A program made the position numbers and the translations under genes. Source: JAFAFN01 sp963707555 (GTDB lineage: Bacteria > Actinomycetota > Acidimicrobiia > Acidimicrobiales > Microtrichaceae). Taken from it: a stretch of DNA of 64,000 bases. A model generated the notes under the pieces. It was not told the DNA's origin, searched no databases, and saw only the letters and a list, made by a program, of their open reading frames with translations. Location: contig CAVPQM010000030.1 of assembly GCA_963707555.1 (NCBI GenBank), positions 1 through 64,000 on the forward strand. Reading direction: 5' to 3'. Numbering within the stretch: position 1 is the first letter of the stretch; every line of letters begins with the position of its first letter. Positions 7,907 to 16,559 of this stretch are shown here, piece after piece.

Positions 7907-8472
7907 GCTCGACCACGACCATTCCCCGTCTGAAGGTCAAGTACAACGACGAGGTCCGGGACAAGCTGCGCAGCGAGCTCGAGCTGGGCAATGTCATGGA
8001 AGTCCCTCGTTTCGAGAAGATCGTGATCAACGTCGGCGTCGGTGCCGCCGTCGACAACAAGGGTCTGCTCGAGAAGGTGGTGACCGACCTGACGGCCATC
8101 GCCGGCCAGAAGCCGATCATCACGAAGGCGAAGAAGTCCATCGCCGGCTTCAAGCTCCGCGAGGGCAATGCGATCGGCGTCAAGGTGACGCTGCGCGGCG
8201 ACCAGATGTGGGAGTTCTTCGACCGGTTGGTCACGTTGGCCATCCCCCGGATCAGGGACTTCCGTGGACTCTCCCCGAAGAGCTTCGACGGACGTGGCAA
8301 CTACACGTTCGGCGTGACCGAGCAGCTCATCTTCCCGGAGATCGACTACGACAAGGTCGATGCCTCACGAGGCATGGACATCACGATTGTGACAACCGCT
8401 CGGACCGATGCCGAAGGCAAGGCGTTGCTCGACGCCTTCGGCTTCCCGTTCCGTCGGCCTGAAGGGGTGTGA
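7903..8472 (+). CDS. rplE: 50S ribosomal protein L5
   Basis: A 189-residue L5 protein that binds 5S rRNA in the central protuberance. Recognised by KIVINVGVGAAVDNK, QKPIITKAKKSIAGFKLREG and GLSPKSFDGRGNYTFGV. It uses GTG as start codon, coupled to rplX. Confidence 0.97.
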   Translation: MSSTTTIPRLKVKYNDEVRDKLRSELELGNVMEVPRFEKIVINVGVGAAVDNKGLLEKVVTDLTAIAGQKPIITKAKKSIAGFKLREGNAIGVKVTLRGDQMWEFFDRLVTLAIPRIRDFRGLSPKSFDGRGNYTFGVTEQLIFPEIDYDKVDASRGMDITIVTTARTDAEGKALLDAFGFPFRRPEGV

Positions 8473-8475
8473 ACC

Positions 8476-8661
8476 ATGGCGACCGAGGCTCTGAAGCAGA
8501 AGCAGCAGCGCAAGCCGAAGTTCAAGGTCCGTGGCTACACACGGTGCCGTCGATGCGGGCGTCCGCGTTCGGTGTATCGGAAGTTCGGCCTGTGCCGGGT
8601 GTGCCTCAGGGAGCTGGCTCATGCCGGCGAGATCCCTGGTGTCACCAAGGCGAGCTGGTGA
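8476..8661 (+). CDS. rpsZ: 30S ribosomal protein S14, zinc-binding type Z
   Basis: A 61-residue short S14. Four cysteines in two CxxC pairs (Cys24/Cys27 and Cys40/Cys43) form the zinc site that marks the C+ type, in contrast to the longer zinc-free form made under zinc limitation. It sits between rplE and rpsH, its standard place. Confidence 0.97.
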   Translation: MATEALKQKQQRKPKFKVRGYTRCRRCGRPRSVYRKFGLCRVCLRELAHAGEIPGVTKASW

Positions 8662-8677
8662 GAGGAGGCGATCCAAA

Positions 8678-9082
8678 GTGACGATGACGGATCCCATCGC
8701 AGACATGCTCACTCGTCTCCGCAACGCGAACGTCGCGATGCACGACGAAGTGATCATGCCCGCTTCGAAGCAGAAGGAAGCGCTCGCCGGCGTGCTCGTG
8801 AAGGAGGGCTACATCGTTGGCTTCTCCATCGGTGAGAACACCAAGGGCCCTGGCCAGCTGCTGAAGATCGACATGAAGTACTCGCCCGAACGGCGCCGGG
8901 TCATCTCCGGCATCCGCAGGGTGTCCAAGCCGGGCCTGCGGGTGTACCGCAAGCACAACGAGGTCGAACGTGTCCTCGGTGGCCTCGGCGTCGCCATTCT
9001 CTCCACGAGCAAGGGGCTCATGACCGACCGCGAGGCACGTCGCCAGCGGGTCGGCGGCGAAGTCCTCTGCCACGTCTGGTGA
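8678..9082 (+). CDS. rpsH: 30S ribosomal protein S8
   Basis: A 134-residue S8 protein, a central-domain 16S rRNA binder. It shows DPIADMLTRLRNAN and ends GLMTDREARRQRVGGEVLCHVW. The GTG at 8678 was chosen because an AGGAGG site sits 9 bases upstream; the ATG at 8684 would be 15 bases away. Confidence 0.97.
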   Translation: MTMTDPIADMLTRLRNANVAMHDEVIMPASKQKEALAGVLVKEGYIVGFSIGENTKGPGQLLKIDMKYSPERRRVISGIRRVSKPGLRVYRKHNEVERVLGGLGVAILSTSKGLMTDREARRQRVGGEVLCHVW

Positions 9083-9091
9083 GGGGAGCAC

Positions 9092-9632
9092 ATGTCTCGA
9101 ATCGGTAAGGCCCCCATCCCGGTCCCCAGCGGCGTCGACGTCTCCATCTCCGGAGCGACGATCGCCGTCAAGGGTCCCAAGGGTGAGCTCTCTCGTGAGC
9201 TCCCCGAGCTGGTCACCGTCCGTCAGGACGGCGATGAGCTCCTCGTCGAGCGCGTCAACGACGAGCGTGAGGCCCGTGCGCTGCACGGTCTGATCCGCTC
9301 GTTGGTCGCCAACATGGTCACCGGTGTGACCGAGGGGTTCCGCAAGGAGCTCGACATCGTCGGCGTCGGTTACCGCGCCGCGGTCAAGGGTACGAACGGC
9401 ATCGAGCTCGCGCTCGGCTTCTCGCACCCCGTCGTGGTCGAGGCGCCCGACGGGCATCTCGTTCGTGGTGCCCGCCCCGACCCGCATCGAGGTCCACGGC
9501 ATCGACAAGCAGTTGGTCGGCCAGGTGGCCGCAGACATCAGGGCGTGGCGCAAGCCGGAGCCCTACAAGGGCAAGGGCGTTCGTTACGTCGACGAGCACG
9601 TCCGCCGCAAGGCCGGCAAGGCCGGCAAGTGA
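9092..9632 (+). CDS. rplF: 50S ribosomal protein L6 (one apparent frameshift)
   Basis: L6 lies near the factor-binding site of the large subunit. The first 120 residues read normally (MSRIGKAPIPVPSGVDV, through GVGYRAAVKG). After EAPD the frame changes near 9451. Restoring one CG there gives EAPDAGISF and continues to GKGVRYVDEHVRRKAGKAGK, ending at 9632 with 180 residues, the usual length. Both halves are well conserved, so the gene is almost certainly intact in the organism. Confidence 0.93.
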
Positions 9633-9642
9633 GGCGATTGCG

Positions 9643-10008
9643 ATGAGCGACAAGTCGAAGAAGAAGCAGGTCGGCCGTACACGCCGGCATGCCCGTGTCC
9701 GCAAGAACGTGGCCGGGACCGCCGAGCGGCCCCGTCTGGCCGTGTTCCGCTCCAACCGTCACATCGTGGCGCAGGTGATCGACGACCGTGCCGGGGTGAC
9801 CCTCGCCGCGGCCAGCACGCTCGAGACCGACCTCCGCTCCGGTGCGACCTCGAACCGCGAGGCTGCCGCCAAGGTGGGCCAGCTCGTCGCCGAGCGTGCC
9901 AAGGCCGCCGGCATCGAGCAGGTCGTGTTCGACCGGGGTGGCTTCCGCTACCAGGGTCGAGTCGCATCGCTCGCAGACGCTGCACGAGAAGCAGGACTGG
10001 AATTCTGA
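9643..10008 (+). CDS. rplR: 50S ribosomal protein L18
   Basis: A 121-residue L18 protein that binds 5S rRNA together with L5. It has the basic N-terminus RTRRHARVRKNVAGTAERPRL, then FRSNRHIVAQVIDD and FDRGGFRYQGRV. The stop overlaps the rpsE start by one base. Confidence 0.97.
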   Translation: MSDKSKKKQVGRTRRHARVRKNVAGTAERPRLAVFRSNRHIVAQVIDDRAGVTLAAASTLETDLRSGATSNREAAAKVGQLVAERAKAAGIEQVVFDRGGFRYQGRVASLADAAREAGLEF

Positions 10009-10577
10009 TGGCACTGAACAAGGACACCGACCTGCAGCTGCGAGAGTCGCGGGTCATCAACATCAACCGCGTGGCGAAGGTCGTCAAGGGTGGTCGTCGG
10101 TTCTCCTTCACCGCCCTCGTCGTGATCGGCGACGGCAACGGCCGTGTCGGCCTCGGCTACGGCAAGGCGAAGGAGGTGCCCCTCGCGATCCAGAAGGGCA
10201 CCGAAGAGGCTCGCAAGAACCTCTTCACCGTCCCGCTGGCCAGCGGCACCATCATCCACCCGGTCATCGGCATCATGGGTGCCGGTCGGGTGATGCTGAA
10301 GCCCGCAGCGCCCGGTACCGGTGTGATCGCCGGCGGCGCCGCCCGTGCCATCCTCGAAGAGGCCGGCATCCACGACGTGCTCTGCAAGTCGCTGGGCTCG
10401 TCGAACTACATCAACGTCGCCCGCGCGACGGTCGCCGGTCTCCAGGCGCTGCGTCGCCCGGACGAGATCGCCAAGCTGCGCGGCCTCGACCCCGAGGACT
10501 GCATCCCGAAGGGCCTGCTCAAGGCCTACCAGGAGTCCGAGCGAGGGCCGGCCCCCGAACCGTTCGAGGTTGCATGA
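10008..10577 (+). CDS. rpsE: 30S ribosomal protein S5
   Basis: A 189-residue S5 protein involved in decoding accuracy and mRNA unwinding. It has the double-stranded RNA-binding region RVAKVVKGGRRFSFTALVV, GNGRVGLGYGKAKEVP and the GSSNYINVARATVAGL segment. Coupled to rplR and rpmD by overlaps. Confidence 0.97.
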   Translation: MALNKDTDLQLRESRVININRVAKVVKGGRRFSFTALVVIGDGNGRVGLGYGKAKEVPLAIQKGTEEARKNLFTVPLASGTIIHPVIGIMGAGRVMLKPAAPGTGVIAGGAARAILEEAGIHDVLCKSLGSSNYINVARATVAGLQALRRPDEIAKLRGLDPEDCIPKGLLKAYQESERGPAPEPFEVA

Positions 10578-10771
10578 TGGGTCAGATCAAGGTCACCCAG
10601 ACGGGTTCGTACATCGGTGTGAAGCCCAAGCAGCGCGGCACGCTCCGTGCCCTCGGTCTGCGTCGCATCGGACAGTCCAACGTGTTGCCTGACACGCCCG
10701 ACGTGCGCGGACAGATCCACCGGGTCCCGCACCTCGTCCGCGTCGAAGAGGTCACCGGAGAGGTCGAGTGA
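10574..10771 (+). CDS. rpmD: 50S ribosomal protein L30
   Basis: A 64- or 65-residue L30 protein. Two adjacent ATG codons (10574 and 10577) could start it; the first overlaps the rpsE stop as is usual in this cluster. It contains KVTQTGSYIGVKPKQRGTLRALGLRRIGQ, the standard L30 fold sequence. Confidence 0.95.
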   Translation: MMGQIKVTQTGSYIGVKPKQRGTLRALGLRRIGQSNVLPDTPDVRGQIHRVPHLVRVEEVTGEVE

Positions 10772-10772
10772 G

Positions 10773-11258
10773 ATGAAGGTCCATGATCTGAAGCCCGCAG
10801 AGGGCTCCCGCACCTCGCGCAAGCGCGTCGGTCGCGGCATCGGCGGCAAGGGCGGCAAGACCGCCGGCCGCGGCACCAAGGGCCAGAAGGCTCGTAGCAA
10901 GGTCCGTCTGGGCTTCGAGGGCGGCCAGCTGCCCCTCGCCCAGCGCGTGCCGAAGCTGCGTGGCTTCAACAACCCGTTCCGGGTCGAGTACCAGGCCATC
11001 AACCTCGACACGATCGAGGAGTCCGGTCTGACCGAGGTCACCCCGGAGTCGCTCTACTCCAAGGGCCTGATCTCCAAGGGTTCGCTGGTCAAGGTCCTGG
11101 GCCGTGGCGAGCTCACCCGAGCGGTGACCGTCAAGGTGCACGCCGCCTCTGCGTCGGCCGAGGCCGCGATCTCCGGAGCCGGCGGCTCGCTCGAGCGTCT
11201 CGAGCTGCCGTTCAAGGTCCGTCCCGCCTTCCACGGGAGCGCCCACACCAACCGGTGA
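10773..11258 (+). CDS. rplO: 50S ribosomal protein L15
   Basis: A 161-residue L15 protein of the large-subunit core. It begins MKVHDLKPAEGSRTSRKRVG, followed by a Gly/Lys-rich arm (GRGIGGKGGKTAGRGTKGQK) and the globular domain with GFEGGQLPLAQRVPKLRGF. A 165-base gap follows before secY. Confidence 0.97.
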   Translation: MKVHDLKPAEGSRTSRKRVGRGIGGKGGKTAGRGTKGQKARSKVRLGFEGGQLPLAQRVPKLRGFNNPFRVEYQAINLDTIEESGLTEVTPESLYSKGLISKGSLVKVLGRGELTRAVTVKVHAASASAEAAISGAGGSLERLELPFKVRPAFHGSAHTNR

Positions 11259-11320
11259 TCTTCGAGCGCCGTCGGTGATCCCGGCGGCGCCTCGACGCCG
11301 CACCACCCGGCGACGGTTGC

Positions 11321-11400
11321 CATCGGCTACCTTCCGGACCCACCATCGGCTGCCCGGACCCCATCATCGGTGGACCACCCATCGGCGGCCCATCCATCGG
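11321..11400. repeat. Five CATCGG repeats before secY
   Basis: CATCGG occurs at 11321, 11344, 11365, 11380 and 11395, mostly as CCATCGGC. The spacing shrinks from 23 to 15 bases. The stretch is otherwise non-coding and ends 24 bases before the secY GTG. It is too short and irregular to be a CRISPR array; a role in secY expression is possible but unproven. Confidence 0.6.
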
Positions 11401-11423
11401 CAGCGGAGCCTCCAGGAGCGTCA

Positions 11424-12755
11424 GTGTCTCGTATCGGCAACATCTTCAAGGTGGAGGACCTTCGGAACAAGGTCCTGTTCACCTTGTTCATGCTCGTCCT
11501 CTACCGGGTCGGTTGCTACCTGCCGGTCCCCGGTGTCGACCAGGATGCCGTCAACTCCATCGGCGAGCAGGCCCGCGAAGGCGGCGTGCTCGCCTTCCTG
11601 CAGTTGTTCTCCGGCCAGGCGCTCACCCAGTTCAGCCTGTTCGCGCTGGGCATCATGCCGTACATCACCAGCTCGATCATCATGCAGATCCTGACGGTGG
11701 TGATCCCGAAGCTGCAGGAGTGGCAGGCCCAGGGTGCGGTCGGTCAGCGCAAGATCACCCAGTGGACCCGTTACTTGACGATCGGCATCTCGGTCCTCCA
11801 GTCGACGGGCCTGGTGTTCCTGTTCCACAACGGTGGCGGTGGTCTCGTCGACTCCTCCGGTGCGGCCAGCACCATCGACCTGGTGCCGATCTTCAACCCG
11901 CTGCGAGTGCTGCTGATCGTGGTGACCTTCACCGCTGGTTCCTCGCTGCTGATGTGGATGGGCGAGCTCATCACCAACCGCGGCATCGGCAACGGCATGT
12001 CGCTCATCATCTTCTGCTCGGTCGTGTCCGGCCTGCCCGCCGCCTTCTCGGCCATCTACGCCGCGGGCTCCTGGAAGCTGGCGCTCTTCCTCGCCTTCTT
12101 CATCGGCATGCTCTGGTTCATCGTGTACATCGAGCTCGGCCAGCGCCGCATCCCGGTGCAGTTCGCCAAGCGAGTGGTCGGCCGGCGCATGTACTCCGGT
12201 CAGAGCACCTACATCCCGCTCAAGGTGAACCAGGCCGGCGTCGTGCCGATCATCTTCGCCAGCGCCGTGATCAACCTGCCGGTGCTGCTGTCGCAGGTCC
12301 TTCCGTCGAGCGGCTGGGGTGCCAGCGTCTCGAAGTGGATCAACGACAACCTGGCCAACACGATCAACCCGATCTACCTGGCCGTGCTCGGCCTGTTCAT
12401 CGTCGGGTTCTCGTACTTCTACACGGCCATCGCGTTCGATCCGGTCCAGCAGGCGGACAACCTCCGTAAGCAGGGCGGGTTCATCCCGGGCATCCGTCCG
12501 GGTCCCCAGACCGAGCACTACCTGGCCAAGGTGCTCAATCGCATCACCCTGCCGGGCGCGCTGTTCATCGCGCTGCTCGCCATCGCCCCGACCGTGCTGG
12601 TCCGCATCCTGTTGGGCCCGAACGGCAGCGGCGCCGCCTATGCCATGGGCGGTACGTCGCTCCTCATCGCCGTGGGCGTCGCCCTCGAGACGATGAAGCA
12701 GGTCGACTCGCAGCTGATGATGCGCAACTACGAGGGATTCCTGTCGAGCAAGTAG
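11424..12755 (+). CDS. secY: Preprotein translocase channel SecY
   Basis: A 443-residue integral membrane protein forming the Sec protein-export channel. About ten hydrophobic segments are visible. Family motifs include VPGVD near residue 30, GIMPYITSSIIMQ for transmembrane segment 2, the cytoplasmic loop ITQWTRYLTI, and the plug and pore residues around them. The C-terminal loop FIPGIRPGPQTEHYL is the ribosome and SecA contact. It starts with GTG preceded by CAGGAG. Placement between rplO and adk is standard. Confidence 0.97.
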   Translation: MSRIGNIFKVEDLRNKVLFTLFMLVLYRVGCYLPVPGVDQDAVNSIGEQAREGGVLAFLQLFSGQALTQFSLFALGIMPYITSSIIMQILTVVIPKLQEWQAQGAVGQRKITQWTRYLTIGISVLQSTGLVFLFHNGGGGLVDSSGAASTIDLVPIFNPLRVLLIVVTFTAGSSLLMWMGELITNRGIGNGMSLIIFCSVVSGLPAAFSAIYAAGSWKLALFLAFFIGMLWFIVYIELGQRRIPVQFAKRVVGRRMYSGQSTYIPLKVNQAGVVPIIFASAVINLPVLLSQVLPSSGWGASVSKWINDNLANTINPIYLAVLGLFIVGFSYFYTAIAFDPVQQADNLRKQGGFIPGIRPGPQTEHYLAKVLNRITLPGALFIALLAIAPTVLVRILLGPNGSGAAYAMGGTSLLIAVGVALETMKQVDSQLMMRNYEGFLSSK

Positions 12756-12807
12756 CTCGCACCGTCGTTCGACGGAGCAGCGCCGATCGGCAGGGGAGGA
12801 CCGCCAC

Positions 12808-13476
12808 ATGGACGCAACGAAGCACACCTCGGTTCGCCTGATCCTGTTCGGACGCCAGGGCGCCGGAAAGGGCACCCAGGCGGTCCGCCTGGCGGAGCGC
12901 TACGGCGTGCCGCACATTTCGACGGGGGACATGCTCCGAGCCGCGGTGAAGGCCGGGACCGAGTTCGGTCTGCGCGCCAAGGAGATCATGGACGCCGGCC
13001 AGCTCGTCTCCGACGACGTCGTGCTCGGCATCATCTCCGAGCGCCTCGCCGAGGGCGACGCCGCACGCGGCTGGCTGCTCGACGGCTTCCCCCGGACCGA
13101 GCCCCAGGCTCGTGGTCTGGCCGAGATGGTCGGCCCCGGCGGCATCGACCTGGCGATCGACCTGGACGTGCCCGAAGAGGTCGTCGTCGAGCGCATCTCG
13201 TCGCGTCGGGTCTGTTCGAACTGCGGTGCGATCTATTCGACCGGCGCACCGCCGGCGGTCGACTGGACCTGCGACAAGTGCGGCGGCGACGTCGTGCAGC
13301 GCGACGATGACACCGAGGCTGCCGTCCGCGAGCGTCTCGACATCTACGCCCGTCAGACCGTCCCGGCGGTCGAGTGGTTCGGATCCCAGGGTGTGCTGGT
13401 GCGCGTCGACGGCGACGGGCCTGCCGACGAGGTCACCGAGCGACTCGTCTCGGAGATCGACGCACGGCTCGGTTGA
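12808..13476 (+). CDS. adk: Adenylate kinase with zinc-binding lid
   Basis: A 222-residue enzyme that interconverts ATP plus AMP and two ADP. The P-loop GRQGAGKGT is at residues 15-23, the AMP-binding segment STGDMLR follows, and DGFPRT is the central motif. The lid carries four cysteines (Cys136, Cys139, Cys155, Cys158), which should bind zinc; many actinobacterial enzymes lack these. It follows secY as usual, but the map gene that often comes next is absent. Confidence 0.97.
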   Translation: MDATKHTSVRLILFGRQGAGKGTQAVRLAERYGVPHISTGDMLRAAVKAGTEFGLRAKEIMDAGQLVSDDVVLGIISERLAEGDAARGWLLDGFPRTEPQARGLAEMVGPGGIDLAIDLDVPEEVVVERISSRRVCSNCGAIYSTGAPPAVDWTCDKCGGDVVQRDDDTEAAVRERLDIYARQTVPAVEWFGSQGVLVRVDGDGPADEVTERLVSEIDARLG

Positions 13477-13481
13477 GCCGG

Positions 13482-15149
13482 TCACCCGTCGCAGCGGAAC
13501 CTGAAGGCGGTCATCGCGTTCGGCCCGTACGGCGCGGCGGCCGGGTCCTCGATCACGGCGATCTGTTCGAGCTCGATCCGTTCGAGCCCCTCACCCATGA
13601 ACGGTTCGTACTCCTCGAGCACCACGGGGTCGAAGTCGACCAACCAGCTCGCCCCGGTGCTGCACAGGTGGTCGGCGAGCTCCCGTCGGGACAGAGCGTC
13701 CGCCGCCTCGTGGTTGATCACCCCGTCGACGTTCACGACGGTGCGTCCCGAGTACTCGGCCACGATGCCGGCGTTGAACGTGACGACGACGTCGTCGGGT
13801 TCGGTGTGCTCCTCGATCCACCGACCTGCGGCCACCATGTGACCCTGCCAGGGGTATCCCGGGGTACGCAGACCGTCGACGCCGAGCAGGGTGCCCAGCA
13901 CCACGACCGTCGCCAGCACCCCGACGGCGAGCCTGCGCAGCCCCACGTCGTCGACACGCGCCGCGACCGTGCGCCGCGCCGGGCCGGCCACGATGCCGGC
14001 CACCACGGCGGCCGTGAAGAGTCCCAGCGACATCCTGACCCATTCGAAGTAGTAGCCCCGCGCCAGCATCCGGACCCCGCCGTGGACCACCGCGAGGACC
14101 GCACCGGCGCTCAGCAGGGCGCCGCCCAGCGCTGCCAGGTGACGCGGCCATCCGGTGGCGAACCCGGCTCTCACGACGAGCGCCCCGGCGATCACGCCAC
14201 CGACGAGGACCAGGACGGGCGGCCAGCCCGACTCGAGCAGCCAGCGGTCCGAGAGGTAGCCGAACGTTGCCTCGACGACATCGCCCGGGCCGGGAGCGGT
14301 GTCGCCGAGGCGACGCTGCCACTCCACCTGAGGGCGCGCCCAGAAGCTGTCCTGGGTGATCGTGCCGAACGATGCCAGGTTCCACGCCCACCAGGGTGCG
14401 ATCACCGCGGCGGCGACCCCGCCGGCGGCGCCGGCGTGGCGCACGAGCCCAGCGGTGTCGCGCCCGGTGCGGACCTGGCGGACGATCAGCCAGCCGCCGA
14501 CCGCCAGGACGGCGAATGCGGTGTCGCTCCGGGCGAGGAAGCAGGCACCTGCCGCCACTCCGGCCCACACGGCGAGCCGCGTCGAGGGGCGCCGGTCGTA
14601 GGTGACCGCAGCGGTGATGAGCAGTGCGACGCAACACGCGGCGAGGGTCGCCTCGACGCCGGACTGGCCGTGCAGGACGCTGTGGGGGCTGAGCCACCAC
14701 ACCGCCAGACCGACGGTCGTCGCGAAGGTCCCGAGCAGCGGTCGCAGCAACCGCGCCAGGAGCACGAACGTGGCGACGGCGAGCACCGCCTGCAGGACCG
14801 CCATCAGGCGAAGGAGGGCGGTGCCCTCGGTGAACCAGGTCAGCGGGGTGATGAGCAGCGCCCACAGGGGATGGAACCCGTTCGTCGCGTGGATGCCGTC
14901 GAAGCTGAAGCCCTCGCCGGCGCCGAGGTGTCGGGCGACGCCCGTGTAGTACAGCGCATCGTCGACCGTGACACGCAGCAGCAGGCGCTCGGGGAGCGCC
15001 GCCGTGGTGAGACGCAGCAGGGCGCCGAGCGCCAGGACGGCCCAGAGCCAGACCGACCACCGGTCGTGGCCCACGGTGCGAGGCTCGTCGGCCGCCGCGG
15101 CGATCGGGTCCGGCATCTCGTGGACCGTGCGCACGTTGGTCTCGCCCAT
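13482..15149 (-). CDS. Polytopic GT-C-like membrane glycosyltransferase
   Basis: A 555-residue protein with around ten or more hydrophobic segments and a soluble C-terminal part. The early loop holds DDALYYTGVARHLGAGEGFSF and NGFHPLW, resembling the acidic first periplasmic loop of GT-C enzymes that use polyprenyl-phosphate sugars (for example the ArnT and mannosyltransferase types). The donor and acceptor cannot be told. The start was set at MGETNVRTVHEMPDP because the upstream frame is unremarkable. It lies on the strand opposite to the ribosomal cluster and just 5 bases from the adk stop, splitting adk from infA. Confidence 0.7.
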   Translation of the reverse strand: MGETNVRTVHEMPDPIAAAADEPRTVGHDRWSVWLWAVLALGALLRLTTAALPERLLLRVTVDDALYYTGVARHLGAGEGFSFDGIHATNGFHPLWALLITPLTWFTEGTALLRLMAVLQAVLAVATFVLLARLLRPLLGTFATTVGLAVWWLSPHSVLHGQSGVEATLAACCVALLITAAVTYDRRPSTRLAVWAGVAAGACFLARSDTAFAVLAVGGWLIVRQVRTGRDTAGLVRHAGAAGGVAAAVIAPWWAWNLASFGTITQDSFWARPQVEWQRRLGDTAPGPGDVVEATFGYLSDRWLLESGWPPVLVLVGGVIAGALVVRAGFATGWPRHLAALGGALLSAGAVLAVVHGGVRMLARGYYFEWVRMSLGLFTAAVVAGIVAGPARRTVAARVDDVGLRRLAVGVLATVVVLGTLLGVDGLRTPGYPWQGHMVAAGRWIEEHTEPDDVVVTFNAGIVAEYSGRTVVNVDGVINHEAADALSRRELADHLCSTGASWLVDFDPVVLEEYEPFMGEGLERIELEQIAVIEDPAAAPYGPNAMTAFRFRCDG

Positions 15150-15342
15150 ACCAGGCCCATCGGCCGGGACGCTGTGCGACTCAAGGACTTTCCGGCCCTC
15201 GTGGACGCTCTTTTGATCCTGCCGTCGGTCTCTTCTACACTCGTCCGTCGGCCCGTGCCTCACCTGAGTTCGCACGTCCGGCCACCTGCGTCAGCGCAGT
15301 GTTCCACCCCCGAGGTTCCTCTGTCGGAGCCCGGGGCCTCAC

Positions 15343-15348
15343 AGGAGG
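15343..15348 (+). promoter_or_regulatory. AGGAGG ribosome binding site that points to a CTG start for infA
   Basis: A perfect AGGAGG is followed 7 bases later by CTG GCA AAG CCC. No ATG, GTG or TTG lies at a suitable distance in the infA frame. This decides the start at 15356. Confidence 0.6.
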
Positions 15349-15355
15349 ATCAGTT

Positions 15356-15580
15356 CTGGCAAAGCCCAAGGAAGACGCCATCGTCTTGGAAGGAACGGTC
15401 ACCGAGCCGCTCCCGAACGCCATGTTCCGGGTCGAACTCGAGAACGGCCACAAGGTGTTGGCGCACATCTCCGGAAAGATGCGGATGCACTACATCCGCA
15501 TCCTGCCCGGGGACCGGGTTCAGGTGGAGCTGACTCCCTACGACCTGTCCCGCGGCAGGATCACCTACCGCTACAAGTGA
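15356..15580 (+). CDS. infA: Translation initiation factor IF-1, apparently CTG-initiated
   Basis: IF-1 occupies the ribosomal A site during initiation. The protein reads (M)AKPKEDAIVLEGTVTEPLP and then the near-invariant FRVELENGHKVLAHISGKMR, HYIRILPGDRV and RGRITYRYK, 74 residues in all, a normal length. The family start falls on a CTG codon behind an ideal ribosome binding site. The only other in-frame start, GTG at 15299, would add a tail unlike the family and ignores the binding site. A base-call error is the main alternative. Confidence 0.9.
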   Translation: MAKPKEDAIVLEGTVTEPLPNAMFRVELENGHKVLAHISGKMRMHYIRILPGDRVQVELTPYDLSRGRITYRYK

Positions 15581-15632
15581 CCGTCCACCCGGGCGGGCGA
15601 TTGGGTCGGCCCGAGCCGACCTGGAGAGCACG

Positions 15633-15746
15633 ATGAAGGTTCGACCCAGCGTCAAGAAGATCTGTGAGAAGTGCAGAGTGATCCGCCGCCACGGGCGAGT
15701 GATGGTCATCTGCGACAACCCGCGCCACAAGCAGCGTCAGGGCTAG
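15633..15746 (+). CDS. rpmJ: 50S ribosomal protein L36
   Basis: A 37-residue L36 protein: MKVRPSVKKICEKCRVIRR and so on, ending HKQRQG. Cys11, Cys14, Cys27 and His32 form the zinc site of the C+ type. It starts at an ATG preceded by GGAGAG and lies between infA and rpsM as expected. Confidence 0.97.
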   Translation: MKVRPSVKKICEKCRVIRRHGRVMVICDNPRHKQRQG

Positions 15747-15777
15747 GACCCTAGGAAGACCAGAGGACAACAGCACC

Positions 15778-16156
15778 ATGGCACGTATCGCCGGCGTCGA
15801 CATTCCGCGCGAGAAGCGGCTCGTCATCGCACTCACCTACATCTACGGCATCGGTCGCACCCAAGCGGCCCAGATCTGCGAAGCGACCCAGATCAGCGAG
15901 TCGACCCGGGTCCGGGACCTCACCGACTCCGAGGTCACCCAGATCCGTGCGATGGATCGACGAGAACCTCAAGGTCGAGGGCGACCTCCGACGCGAGGTC
16001 AACCAGAACATCAAGCGCAAGATGGAGATCGGCTGCTACCAGGGCCTGCGACACCGTCGCGGCCTGCCGGTCCACGGTCAGCGCACCCACACGAACGCCC
16101 GGACCCGCAAGGGCCCGAAGAAGACAGTCGCCGGCAAGAAGAAGGTCCGCAAGTAA
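15778..16156 (+). CDS. rpsM: 30S ribosomal protein S13 (one apparent frameshift)
   Basis: S13 bridges the small-subunit head to the large subunit. It begins MARIAGVDIPREKRLVIALT. The frame changes near 15950; inserting one CG gives TQIRARWIDENLKVEGDL and continues through GLRHRRGLPVHGQRTHTNAR to GKKKVRK. The resulting 126 residues match the family. The stop overlaps the rpsK ATG. Confidence 0.94.
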
Positions 16157-16554
16157 TGGCCAAGCCACCAGCCGGAGGGCGTCGCCCCCGCAAGAAGGAA
16201 CGCAAGAACGTCACCTACGGGGTGGCGCACATCAAGAGTTCCTTCAACAACACGATCGTGTCCATCACCGACCAGGAGGGCAACGTCCTCTCCTGGGCGT
16301 CGGCCGGCAACGTCGGCTTCAAGGGCTCCCGCAAGTCGACGCCCTTCGCCGCGCAGATGGCCGCCGAGCAGGCCGCCCGCCGCGCGATGGAGCACGGCGT
16401 CCGCAAGGTCGACGTCGTCGTCAAGGGCCCGGGCTCGGGCCGCGAGACCGCCATCCGCTCCATCCAGAACGTGGGCATCGAGGTGACCGGCATCAAGGAC
16501 GTGACCCCTGTGCCGCACAACGGCTGCCGTCCCCCCAAGCGTCGGAGGCTCTGA
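16156..16554 (+). CDS. rpsK: 30S ribosomal protein S11
   Basis: A 132-residue S11 protein on the small-subunit platform. It has VTYGVAHIKSSFNNTIVSITD, GFKGSRKSTPFAAQMAAEQ and the C-terminal TPVPHNGCRPPKRRRL. Coupled to rpsM (TAATG). Confidence 0.98.
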   Translation: MAKPPAGGRRPRKKERKNVTYGVAHIKSSFNNTIVSITDQEGNVLSWASAGNVGFKGSRKSTPFAAQMAAEQAARRAMEHGVRKVDVVVKGPGSGRETAIRSIQNVGIEVTGIKDVTPVPHNGCRPPKRRRL

Positions 16555-16559
16555 GAACA

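Noticed and set aside
11321..11400. Repeats before secY as a CRISPR array
   Set aside because: Repeat units are only six to eight bases, spacing is uneven and there are no cas genes.
11421..12875. 484-codon minus-strand open frame over secY
   Set aside because: Rich in His, Asp and Arg as expected from reverse reading of GC-biased codons; secY on the plus strand explains the DNA.
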